Position numbers and translations under genes: made by a program. The notes beneath the pieces are model-generated. The model saw only the letters and a program-made list of their open reading frames with translations. It ran no database searches and was not told where the DNA came from. A stretch of 64,000 bases of DNA, taken from assembly GCA_026705605.1 (NCBI GenBank), contig JAPPAK010000007.1:124001-188000 (forward strand). The letters run 5' to 3'. Each line of letters starts with the position of its first letter. Positions within the stretch are counted from its first letter, which is position 1. The stretch comes from Chloroflexota bacterium (GTDB taxonomy: Bacteria > Chloroflexota > Dehalococcoidia > Tepidiformales > Tepidiformaceae). Below, piece by piece: positions 1 through 8,519 of this stretch.

Positions 1-51
1 GCGATCAACCGCGTGGCCCAGTCCTACCAGGTCCAGGGCATCTTCCCCTAG
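1..51 (+). CDS. C-terminal fragment of a CDS running in from the left (…AINRVAQSYQVQGIFP*)
   Basis: Open frame 1 from base 1 to TAG at 49-51; family not identifiable. Confidence 0.5.
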   Translation, partial: AINRVAQSYQVQGIFP

Positions 52-62
52 GGGGCGCCGCG

Positions 63-503
63 ATGATCACCTTCGACGACATCTACCACGTCGGCATCAT
101 CGTCCCGGACATGGAGGCGGCTATGGACGAGCTCGGCCGCCGTTTCGGCTGCGGGTGGCGCGACCCCTCCACCGCCACCGTCCGCGTCCGCGACGAGGGC
201 GGCGACCGCATCCTCTCCCCCCGCGTCACCTTCTGCGACCGGAGCACGCCCATCGCCCTGGAGCTGATCGAGGCCATCCCCGGCACCGTCTGGCACGTCG
301 GCGAACGCTCGCAGCTCCACCACTTCGGCCTCTATGTCGATAGCGTCCAGGCCGCCATCGACGAGCTCGGCCCCGGCATGACGCTCGAGATGGCCGGCCT
401 CGACCGCGACGGCATGCTCGCCGGCTTCTGCTACGTCACCGATGACCTCGGCGTCCGCATGGAGCTCGTCGCGCGCGGCGGCCTCCCGCCCCTCGACGAT
501 TGA
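63..503 (+). CDS. VOC/glyoxalase-superfamily protein
   Basis: YHVGIIVPDMEAAMDELGRRFG and HHFGLYVDSVQAAIDEL are paired VOC-type beta-alpha-beta modules. Confidence 0.8.
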   Translation: MITFDDIYHVGIIVPDMEAAMDELGRRFGCGWRDPSTATVRVRDEGGDRILSPRVTFCDRSTPIALELIEAIPGTVWHVGERSQLHHFGLYVDSVQAAIDELGPGMTLEMAGLDRDGMLAGFCYVTDDLGVRMELVARGGLPPLDD

Positions 504-1075
504 TGCGGCGGGCCTTCTGGCTGTTGGTCGCCCTCCCCGCCGCCCTCGCGATCGCCTGCGGCAGCGGCTCGTCCGACCCCGCCCCAACCGCCAGCCCCGA
601 CCCCGGCACCCCAGCCCCCGCGACCGCCAGCCCCAGCCCCACGGCCACGCCCGCCCCCGCCTGGTGGGAGGAGGAAACGCCCGAGCCCACGCCCGACATC
701 CCCATGTCCCGCGTCTGGAACGTGCGCGTCGAAGCCACCTCCGCCGAGGAGGTGACCCTTACCTTCGACTACCACCTTGACCTCGCCCCCGAGGCCAACG
801 TCTTCGTGCACATGGGACTGCTGCCCAACGTGAACATCGGCCTCCTCGACGCGGAGGGCGAAACCATCGACTGGGTTGGCGGCGAGCTCGACCCCACCGA
901 GTTCGGCGACGACACCGTCGGTGGTCAGGGCACCTTCACCTTCGCCACCGCCCGCTTCGCCGACGTCGTCGCCGTGCATTTCTGCATCCGCGTCGTCACC
1001 GGCAACTACGACGATTTCACCGGACGTACCGAGATCTTCTGCGAGCCCATCCCCGCCGAGAGAGTCGAGCCGTAA
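500..1075 (+). CDS. Putative secreted lipoprotein of unknown function
   Basis: Signal peptide with lipobox-like LAIAC followed by Pro/Thr/Ala-rich linker; 4-nt overlap with previous CDS. Confidence 0.65.
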   Translation: MMRRAFWLLVALPAALAIACGSGSSDPAPTASPDPGTPAPATASPSPTATPAPAWWEEETPEPTPDIPMSRVWNVRVEATSAEEVTLTFDYHLDLAPEANVFVHMGLLPNVNIGLLDAEGETIDWVGGELDPTEFGDDTVGGQGTFTFATARFADVVAVHFCIRVVTGNYDDFTGRTEIFCEPIPAERVEP

Positions 1076-1153
1076 TGAACTGTGCAGGGGCCAATCTTGT
1101 GCTTCTCAAATGTGGTATCGTTGGCTACACTACTCGGAGGTGGCGAGGTAGCA

Positions 1154-1534
1154 GTGGGACTGTTTGAAGTCGTCGTCAGGGTTGCCAATCCAGCCGACCG
1201 TGTCTTCCACAAGCGAACGATGCTTGTCGACACCGGCGCTACTCACTCGGCGCTGCCTGCTTCGTTTCTCACGGATTTGGGAATTTCCCCCGACGACGAG
1301 CGCGAGTTTTCGCTCGCCGACCAGGAAACGAGGGTCTATCGCGTCGGCGAACTGCGCTTCAGCATTGGGGACCGGGAGAGGACGGCTCCCGTCATCTTCG
1401 GTGATGAAGGCATGTACCTTCTCGGCGCCACGTCCCTCCAGAACCTGGATCTGGTCCCTGACACGACCAACCATCAGCTCATCCCCGCTCCCTCGCTACT
1501 GGTGGGCATCAGGGGAAACCCGGTCTTCGAGTAG
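1154..1534 (+). CDS. Retropepsin-like clan AA aspartic protease
   Basis: MLVDTGATHSALPASFLTDLGI (DTGA active-site motif); GTG start preceded by GGAGG-like sequence. Confidence 0.7.
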   Translation: MGLFEVVVRVANPADRVFHKRTMLVDTGATHSALPASFLTDLGISPDDEREFSLADQETRVYRVGELRFSIGDRERTAPVIFGDEGMYLLGATSLQNLDLVPDTTNHQLIPAPSLLVGIRGNPVFE

Positions 1535-1570
1535 CGGGACGAGCGCCCCTTGCAGCAAACTGAGTCCTGA

Positions 1571-3496
1571 CTACAGCAGAACGTAGTCGGCCGGGTCCAT
1601 CGTCTTCGTCTGCTGCCAGTACTCCAGCAGCGTGAACGGCCAGTTCTGCGCCACCCGCCCCGAGTCGCTCTTGTACCAGCTCGGCACGCTCGAGACGCCC
1701 CACGCCCGCTTCAGGTTCCCCGCGTCGATGCGCTCGTTGTAGGCGTCGTGGACGTCCGTGCGGCAGTCGATGGCCTGCTGCCCGCTCTCCAGCAGGAACT
1801 TCAGGCACTCCAGCACGTACTGCACCTCGCACTCTGAGAAGTACACGATGCTGCCGTTCACCACGATGTTCGTGTTCGGCCCGTACAGGAAGAAGAAGTT
1901 GGGGAAGTTCGGCATCGTGATGCCCAGGTAGGCGCGCGCGTCGCCGTCCCACTGCTCGTGCATGTCCGCCCCGCCGCGACCCACGACCTTCATCGGCGTC
2001 AGGAACTTCGAGGCCTGGAACCCCGTCCCGTAGACCAGCACGTCGAGCTCGTGCTCCTCGCCGTCTTCCGTCAGGAGGCCGCGTGGCGTGACCCGCTCGA
2101 TCGGCTCCGTGATCAGGTGCACGTGCTCCTTCAAGAGCGTCTTCGGCCACGTCCCGTTATCGACCACGATCCGCTTCGAGGCCGGCGGGAAGTCTGGCAG
2201 CGTCTTCTCGATCAGGTCCGGGCGGCTCTCCAGGTAGTTCCGCATCGACCCGGCCAGCAGGTCGCGTAGCTCCCCGTTCAGCTTGCCCGTCACCTCGTCG
2301 CCCGGCTGCCAGTCGTCGTCCACCTCCACCATCGGCAGGAATCCGTCCGAGATCGCCCAGAACAGCCAGAACCGGTACCACTGCGCGTACGTGGGCACGT
2401 GCGTGGCCAGCCACAGGAACCCCTCCGACACCCGCTCGTGGTAGTTCGGCGCGGGCGCGTACCAGTTCGGCGTGCGCTGGAAGATGCGTACCTCCCCCGC
2501 CATGTCCGACAGGTGCGGGATGAACTGCGACGCGCTCGACCCCGTTCCGATTACCCCCACGGTCTTCCCCGCGAAGTCGATCGAGTGGTCCCATTGCGCC
2601 GAGTGGAACGCGGGCCCCTCGAAGGCCCCCACGCCCGCGATGTTCGGCATCTTCGGCCGGTTCAGCTGCCCCACCGCGCTTACCACCGCCTCCGCCTCCA
2701 GCGTCTCGTCGCCCTCCGGACCCCGCACCTTCACCGCCCACACCGCGCGCCCCTCGTCGTACGTGACCGACTCCACCTCCGTGTTGAAGCGGATGTTGTC
2801 GCGGATGCCGAACTCGGTGGCGCAGTCGCTGAAGTACTCCAGCAGCACCTCCTGCGGCGAGTGGTGGTAGGGCCAGTCGAACTTCTGCATGAACGAGTAG
2901 CTGTAGGCGTGGTTCGACGAGTCGACCCGCGCCCCCGGGTACGTGTTCTCGAACCAGGTGCCCCCCACGTCCGCGTTCTTCTCGACCACCACGTACGGGA
3001 TGCCGGCCTGCTGCAGCCGGTGCGCCGCCAGGATCCCCGACATCCCCGCCCCGATGATGAGCACCCGCATCGACCGGTCAGCGTTGATCGCGTCCTTGTT
3101 CCACTCCGGCGCGCGCGCGTCCTTGTCCGCGAAGGCCAGCTCCTCCAGCAGGAGGGGCAGGTATTCGTCGCTCACGTGCTCGCCGATGAGGTAGTCCATC
3201 ATCCGCCGCACGTCCGTCATCGACGGCGGCGGCGCCACCACCGACCCCGCATCCCGCCACGCGACCAGCGTCTGCAGCGCCAGCTCGCGCGCCTTCGCCT
3301 GCGCCTCCGCCGAGAGCCCGCCCTGCGGGTCCGTCAGCAACACGGTCTCCGGCACCAGGTCGTCCCGCAGCAGCGACAGGTCGCCCGTGATCTGCGCCAG
3401 CGCCGGCAGCAGCGACGGTAGGTGCGCGTCCTCCAGCGCCTTGCGAATGGGCGCCTCGTCGAGCGGAAGCGGTTGGATCTCGCGGCTAATCGTCAT
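1571..3496 (-). CDS. Flavin-containing / Baeyer-Villiger-type monooxygenase
   Basis: GAGMSGI FAD motif, FHSAQWDHSIDFAGKTVGVIGTGSSA resembling FxGxxxHxxxW plus NADPH Rossmann motif. Confidence 0.85.
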   Translation of the reverse strand: MTISREIQPLPLDEAPIRKALEDAHLPSLLPALAQITGDLSLLRDDLVPETVLLTDPQGGLSAEAQAKARELALQTLVAWRDAGSVVAPPPSMTDVRRMMDYLIGEHVSDEYLPLLLEELAFADKDARAPEWNKDAINADRSMRVLIIGAGMSGILAAHRLQQAGIPYVVVEKNADVGGTWFENTYPGARVDSSNHAYSYSFMQKFDWPYHHSPQEVLLEYFSDCATEFGIRDNIRFNTEVESVTYDEGRAVWAVKVRGPEGDETLEAEAVVSAVGQLNRPKMPNIAGVGAFEGPAFHSAQWDHSIDFAGKTVGVIGTGSSASQFIPHLSDMAGEVRIFQRTPNWYAPAPNYHERVSEGFLWLATHVPTYAQWYRFWLFWAISDGFLPMVEVDDDWQPGDEVTGKLNGELRDLLAGSMRNYLESRPDLIEKTLPDFPPASKRIVVDNGTWPKTLLKEHVHLITEPIERVTPRGLLTEDGEEHELDVLVYGTGFQASKFLTPMKVVGRGGADMHEQWDGDARAYLGITMPNFPNFFFLYGPNTNIVVNGSIVYFSECEVQYVLECLKFLLESGQQAIDCRTDVHDAYNERIDAGNLKRAWGVSSVPSWYKSDSGRVAQNWPFTLLEYWQQTKTMDPADYVLL

Positions 3497-3618
3497 AGCC
3501 CGTCAGCCTAGCGGGACAAGGGGTGTCGGGCCAGCCACGCCCTTCAAGTATGCGTAGGATTGGCCAGCCCCCGTCACGGGGGATTTCGTTTGTCCATACG
3601 AAGCCCGAGGGAGTAGAC

Positions 3619-4305
3619 ATGAAGAACTGGATTATCGCTGCGCTCGTCGCGGTCATCGCGACAGGGGGTGCGCTCAGCGCCCTCGCCGCCACCCAGACCG
3701 TCAACCAGCCATTTGAGATACGTGTCTGGGAAGACGTCAACGACCCCACGGCCAACTACATCAGCGCCCGTCCGGAAGGGGGAAGCTGGCGGACCTTGGG
3801 AACGATCTCCATTCCACTGACCGATGGCGTTTCCAGCACGGGACGCTTTCGGTATGGCGACATCAAGCTGGACGTACCAGTGACGGTGGAGGTTCCCGAT
3901 CCTCCATCTGTGGCTTCAGAAACGCCGTCTTCGTCATCTGATGAGCTCAGCCAGACAGATACCGCTGTCCTCTGGGTGACGATCGCAGACAACGAAAACT
4001 CGATCGTGGATTGGCTGGATGTATCCGCCCAGATTGGGGGCGGCGCCGAGGCATTCAAACTTGATGTGCACATCTCCACAACCGGCGGTCGGACGGAGGA
4101 CGCTTGCTTCAATGCAGACCGGATGTACGACCAAGAGATAATTCAGCTTTCGTGCCTCCCGAGTGCCCCCAGTCACACTGCAGTCAACCGTGTACGAGCC
4201 ACACTTGAAGGAGAGAACATTCTCGCCGCCGCAACCGACTTCCGATGCGAGCGGCACAACGACAGCACGGACGAGCTAAGCGTATGGGCATGCGAGACGC
4301 GATGA
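3619..4305 (+). CDS. Hypothetical secreted/membrane-anchored protein, paralog of 4790..5554
   Basis: N-terminal MKNWIIAALVAVIATGGALSALAA; shared N-terminus with downstream paralog. Confidence 0.6.
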   Translation: MKNWIIAALVAVIATGGALSALAATQTVNQPFEIRVWEDVNDPTANYISARPEGGSWRTLGTISIPLTDGVSSTGRFRYGDIKLDVPVTVEVPDPPSVASETPSSSSDELSQTDTAVLWVTIADNENSIVDWLDVSAQIGGGAEAFKLDVHISTTGGRTEDACFNADRMYDQEIIQLSCLPSAPSHTAVNRVRATLEGENILAAATDFRCERHNDSTDELSVWACETR

Positions 4306-4387
4306 GTCTCGGGTGGACCATTCCCGATCTCTAGGAAGAGCACCGTTCGTCTCCCGGTACAATCCCCCTCCCCAAGGAGGCCCCGCC

Positions 4388-4714
4388 GTGATCCACGAGC
4401 TCCGCATCTACACCGCCCACCCCGGCAAGCTCCCCGCCCTCCAGGCCCGCTTCCGCGACCACACCCTCGGCATTTTCGAGCGTTGCGGCATCAAGAACGT
4501 CGCCTACTGGACCAACTCCATCGGCGGCCGCAGCGACGAGCTCTGGTACGTCCTCGCCTTCGACGATATGGCCCAGCGCGACGAGGCCTGGGCCACCTTC
4601 ATGAACGACCCCGAGTGGCGCGAGGTCCGCGCCGCCTCCGAGGAGGACGGCCCCCTCGTCCACCACATCGAGAACCGCATCCTCGCCCCCACGGACTACT
4701 CCCCGCTCCAGTAG
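4388..4714 (+). CDS. NIPSNAP family protein
   Basis: IHELRIYTAHPGKLPALQARFRDHTLGIFERCGIKNVAYW, GGRSDELWYVLAFDD. Confidence 0.8.
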   Translation: MIHELRIYTAHPGKLPALQARFRDHTLGIFERCGIKNVAYWTNSIGGRSDELWYVLAFDDMAQRDEAWATFMNDPEWREVRAASEEDGPLVHHIENRILAPTDYSPLQ

Positions 4715-4789
4715 CCCCGCGCCCGGTGGGGTATTCGCCTCACCGATGTGCTAGCGTGCCCCCGCGAAGGTGGGTCGCAGGGAGCGTCC

Positions 4790-5554
4790 ATGAAGAACTG
4801 GATCATCGCCGCGCTCGTCGCCGTCATCGCCATCGGGGGCGCAATCGGCGCCTTCGCCGCCACCCGCACCGTCGACCGCGTCGTCGAGGTCCGCGTCTGG
4901 GAAAGCGCCGACGACCCCTCCCGCAACTACATCAGCATCCGCACCCAGGGTGGCGAATGGAGCGAAACCCTTTCCGCCACCGCCGACGACGGCGAAACAT
5001 CGGACGGCCGCTTCCGTTACGGCGACCTCACCGTCGTCCTCCCCTTCAGCGTCTCCACCGTCGACCAGTCCGTCCTCGGAACGCAGCAGTCCTCCGGCCA
5101 CTGGACCATCAGCCGGCTCTACGACCCCATCTACGACGTCGAGACGGTCTCCGCCATCCTCGGCACCGAGGCCGTAATCGACAAGGTCTGGACCACCGCC
5201 CTCTATGACGACCCCTACCTCCAGATCTATTGCCGCGGCGACGAGCTGCAAGCGCTCGTCTACTGGGACCAGCCCATCTTCGCCCCCGTCCTCCACAACC
5301 CCATCCCCACCATCAGGAGCGTCTACGCCGTCTGGCGCATCGACGGCGGCAAGCCGATCATCGAGCGCTGGCTGCCGGCCACCCACGGCATGGCGACGTT
5401 CGCCCAGCACCCCGACGAGTTCATCTCCCGCATCGTGGGCGGCGAGACGCTCATCTTCCGTGTCGTCCCCTCCAACGGGGAGGAGCACACCCTGACCATC
5501 GACGTCTCCGGCCTCGCCGATGTCCTGGGCAACCTCAGCTGCTACTTCCAGTAG
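4790..5554 (+). CDS. Hypothetical secreted/membrane-anchored protein, paralog of 3619..4305
   Basis: MKNWIIAALVAVIAIGGAIGAFAATRTVDRVVEVRVWE; DNA identity with 3619 region around the start codon. Confidence 0.6.
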   Translation: MKNWIIAALVAVIAIGGAIGAFAATRTVDRVVEVRVWESADDPSRNYISIRTQGGEWSETLSATADDGETSDGRFRYGDLTVVLPFSVSTVDQSVLGTQQSSGHWTISRLYDPIYDVETVSAILGTEAVIDKVWTTALYDDPYLQIYCRGDELQALVYWDQPIFAPVLHNPIPTIRSVYAVWRIDGGKPIIERWLPATHGMATFAQHPDEFISRIVGGETLIFRVVPSNGEEHTLTIDVSGLADVLGNLSCYFQ

Positions 5555-5623
5555 GGCGCCGGTCAGCGACACCCTCGGCCGAGTCGCCAATCGAAGGCAA
5601 ACGGTGTGTAGTACAGTTAGGTC

Positions 5624-5947
5624 GTGTCGCAAAATGTTGAGGATGGGGATCCCGTATGGATAGAGGAGTGGCAGTTCGATGAGGGGAATCGGCGGCACCT
5701 TGCCCGGCATGGCATCAATCCAGAACTGGTTCTGGAGGTTGCCGCGAGCACGCCTCGCTTTGTGCGCACTGCCCGGAGGGCGACCCGTTCGAGTTCTCAC
5801 CGGATGATCGGGCTGGCTGCGTCCGGTAGGTGCTGGACGATCGCGATAGTGAAAGTGGAAGATAATCCCGCAACATGGAGGCCCATCACGGGATGGCCTT
5901 CTACGCGTAAGGAAGAGAGACGCTACCGTGAGCAAGCTGAGCCCTGA
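5624..5947 (+). CDS. BrnT-like toxin
   Basis: WQFDEGNRRHLARHGINPELVLEVAAS and C-terminal WRPITGWPSTRKEERRYREQ resemble BrnT family; overlaps following RHH-like ORF. Confidence 0.6.
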   Translation: MSQNVEDGDPVWIEEWQFDEGNRRHLARHGINPELVLEVAASTPRFVRTARRATRSSSHRMIGLAASGRCWTIAIVKVEDNPATWRPITGWPSTRKEERRYREQAEP

Positions 5948-6242
5948 GGAGGAACGTCAGCTCATCGCTGACGCGGAGGCTGCTCGGGACGACCCCGATG
6001 CTCCATTGGTGTCGGTCCCGCTGAAGATAGCCGAAGACGCTGGCGTTTCACTCACGTTGAGGCTTCCCCTGGAGACGTTTGTCCGCCTGGAGAGGGCTGC
6101 GAGGGCCAATGACCTGTCTCTTGGCGAGGCAGTTGCTCAAGCGCTGGACGCCCTTGAAGCCGCCGGCGGGCCACCTGCCGAGGAAGCGCCTGAGGCCAGC
6201 CCCCCACCCCGGCGCCGCCGCAAGTCCGCGAAGGCCAGCTAG
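5928..6242 (+). CDS. BrnA/RHH-like antitoxin
   Basis: Overlaps BrnT-like ORF; SLTLRLPLETFVRLERAARANDLSLGEAVAQALDAL resembles ribbon-helix-helix. Confidence 0.55.
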   Translation: MSKLSPEEERQLIADAEAARDDPDAPLVSVPLKIAEDAGVSLTLRLPLETFVRLERAARANDLSLGEAVAQALDALEAAGGPPAEEAPEASPPPRRRRKSAKAS

Positions 6243-6279
6243 CCCCGCCCGAGCCCCCACTCCGCTACCGTAGCGCCGC

Positions 6280-8058
6280 ATGACCTTCGAACCCCTCCCC
6301 CTGACCGTGCTCGTGCGCACCCGTTCGCGCGTCGCGACGCCGCTGACGCGGCTGCTCGATGCGCTCGGCATCGCCACCGAGCCCGCCGCCGGCAACCTCA
6401 CGGTCTGCGTCCACGACGAAGGCGACACACCGGCGCCGGAGGCAGACGCCTGCGTGAGCCTCGCCGCCACCGACGAGGCGTTCGCGCGAGCCCGCCGCAC
6501 GGTCGGCGCCCGCAACCCCACCCTCGACCACCCCGGCCAGGGCCTCATGCCCCCCGAGGGCCACCTCGCCACCGTCGCCGCCGAGGTCGCCACATCAGCC
6601 GCCCTGCTGCAGGCGCTTGCGCTCGCCGCGGGGGACCGCCCCGGCCCCGCCCGCGTCGATGTCGAGCAGCTCGCGCTTCACATCATCATGCCCGTCGTCT
6701 CGGCCCTGTCGGTGGGCGTGATGCGATCCCCCGTGCGACCACCCAGCCGCATCACCTACCCCCTCGGCATCGTGCCCTGCGCCGACGGCGAGGTCGGCGC
6801 GTACCAGGCCGTCCCCACCGAGTGGCCCCGCTTCTGCGCCATGACCGGCCGCGAGGACCTCGTCGAGGCCTACCCCGACGTCGAGTCGCGCCGCGAGAAC
6901 GGCGCCGCCATCTGGGAGGCCGCCGCCCCCTGGTTCCGCGCCCGTTCCGTCGACGAGGTCGTGCGCATCGCCCAGGACGCCGGCCTCCCCTACGCCGCCG
7001 TCCTCCCCATCGACGCCCTCCCCGCCTCCCCCTACCTCCATCGCCGCGGCGCCATCGAGAGCGGCCCTGACGGCCAGATCGCGCCGGGCGCCCCCTGGCG
7101 CGTCGAGCACGCCACCGTCGAGGGCGAACCCCACCCCCGCCGCGAGGCCATCCGCGAGGCCCTGGCCGCGGCCCTCCCCCCTCCCGTCGCCGGCCCCCTG
7201 TCGGGTCTCCTCGTCGTCGAGGTCACGCAGCACTGGGCGGGACCGCTGGCGGCCCGCTTCCTCGCCGACTATGGCGCTCGCGTCATCAAGTGCGAGCCCA
7301 TCGGCGGCGACTTCTGGCGCGTCACCGGCAACCTCCGCGACGAGGGCATCTCCTGGACCTTCGAGCCCATCAACCTCGGCAAGGGCTCGATGACCATGGA
7401 CCTCCGCGACCCCACCGACCGCGCCCTCCTCGAGGCGCTGCTCGGCGCCTGCGATATCCGCATCGAGAATCTCTCGCAGGGCGCCCGCGACCGTGCGGGC
7501 CTTGCCTTCCCCGACGTCGCCGCCCGCAACCCGAACGTCATCGCTCTCTCCCTGCCGGGCTATGAGACGGAGGGGCCGCTCGCGGCCCTGCGAGGCATGG
7601 GCTGGTCCTTCGAGGTCGCCTCCGGCTACGCCTCCGCCCTCGGTGGCGGCAAGGCCGCCAACTCTGGCTACCCCTACGGCGACCCCATCGGCGCGATCAC
7701 CGCCTTCCTCGCCGTCCTGCGCGAGCTGGCCCGGCGCCGGCTCGGCGGGGGCGGTGGCGCGGCCCTGCTCGACATCGGGCAGGTTGCCGCGCTCTCGTAC
7801 ACCCTCGTCGAAACCCTGCGAACCGGCGAGGGCGGTCCCGCCCTCACCACCCTCGACGACGCCATCGCCGCAGGCCGCCCCGACCCCTCCTGGCCCCTCG
7901 ACCGCATCGTCACCGCCAGCGGCCGCCCCATGGACCACCCCGGCCCCCTCGTCCCCCTCGCGGACCGGCCGCCCCGCAACCGCGCCCCCGCCCTCGATGA
8001 GCATGGCGCAGCCGTCCGCGAGGCGGTCGCGAAAGCGCTGGAGGAACCGGGAACCTAG
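6280..8058 (+). CDS. CaiB/BaiF-like (class III) CoA-transferase family protein with unusual domain order
   Basis: LSGLLVVEVTQHWAGPLAARFLADYGARVIKCEP and CDIRIENLSQGARDRAGL typical of family III N-terminal half, located in the C-terminal half of the protein. Confidence 0.75.
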   Translation: MTFEPLPLTVLVRTRSRVATPLTRLLDALGIATEPAAGNLTVCVHDEGDTPAPEADACVSLAATDEAFARARRTVGARNPTLDHPGQGLMPPEGHLATVAAEVATSAALLQALALAAGDRPGPARVDVEQLALHIIMPVVSALSVGVMRSPVRPPSRITYPLGIVPCADGEVGAYQAVPTEWPRFCAMTGREDLVEAYPDVESRRENGAAIWEAAAPWFRARSVDEVVRIAQDAGLPYAAVLPIDALPASPYLHRRGAIESGPDGQIAPGAPWRVEHATVEGEPHPRREAIREALAAALPPPVAGPLSGLLVVEVTQHWAGPLAARFLADYGARVIKCEPIGGDFWRVTGNLRDEGISWTFEPINLGKGSMTMDLRDPTDRALLEALLGACDIRIENLSQGARDRAGLAFPDVAARNPNVIALSLPGYETEGPLAALRGMGWSFEVASGYASALGGGKAANSGYPYGDPIGAITAFLAVLRELARRRLGGGGGAALLDIGQVAALSYTLVETLRTGEGGPALTTLDDAIAAGRPDPSWPLDRIVTASGRPMDHPGPLVPLADRPPRNRAPALDEHGAAVREAVAKALEEPGT

Positions 8059-8519
8059 CGGGACTGCTCCTCGCGGAAGGCCGTGTAACTCTCGCGGATG
8101 TCGTCGTGCGAGAGCGAGAGGATCGAGGCCGCGAGGTAGGCCGCGTTGCGGGCCCCCCAACCTCCGACTGCGACCCCCGCCACCGGTACGCCGGGCGGCA
8201 TCTGTAACACCCCGTGGATGGCGTCCTGCCCGCCGGCCACCTCGCTCGTCGCGAGGGGCACGCCGATCACCGGCACCGTGGTCAGCGCCGAGACCGCCCC
8301 GGGCAGGGCCGCCGCCCCGCCGGCCGCGCAGATGAACACCTCGATCCCCGCGTCACGGGCGTTCTTCGCGTACTCGTGCACCTTCTCCGGGTTGCGGTGC
8401 GCCGACATCACGTGCGTCTCGTACGGGATGCCGAGCGAGCCAAGGATCTTCTCCGTGGCCTCCATGGCTGACATGTCGTTCTTCGAACCCATCAGGATCG
8501 CGACCAGTGACTTGCTCAT
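8055..8519 (-). CDS. purE: 5-(carboxyamino)imidazole ribonucleotide mutase
   Basis: VAILMGSKNDMSAMEATEKILGSLGIPYETHVMSAHRNPEKVHEYAKNA…GGAAALPG. Confidence 0.95.
   Translation of the reverse strand: MSKSLVAILMGSKNDMSAMEATEKILGSLGIPYETHVMSAHRNPEKVHEYAKNARDAGIEVFICAAGGAAALPGAVSALTTVPVIGVPLATSEVAGGQDAIHGVLQMPPGVPVAGVAVGGWGARNAAYLAASILSLSHDDIRESYTAFREEQSR

Noticed and set aside
2399-3421. 340-aa plus-strand ORF antisense to the flavin monooxygenase
   Set aside because: Arg/His/Pro/Leu-rich antisense artefact of high-GC codon usage; the minus-strand FMO is clearly coding
4751-5935. 394-aa minus-strand ORF spanning the second MKNW paralog and BrnT-like gene
   Set aside because: Asp/Gly/Val-rich antisense frame overlapping two better-supported plus-strand genes
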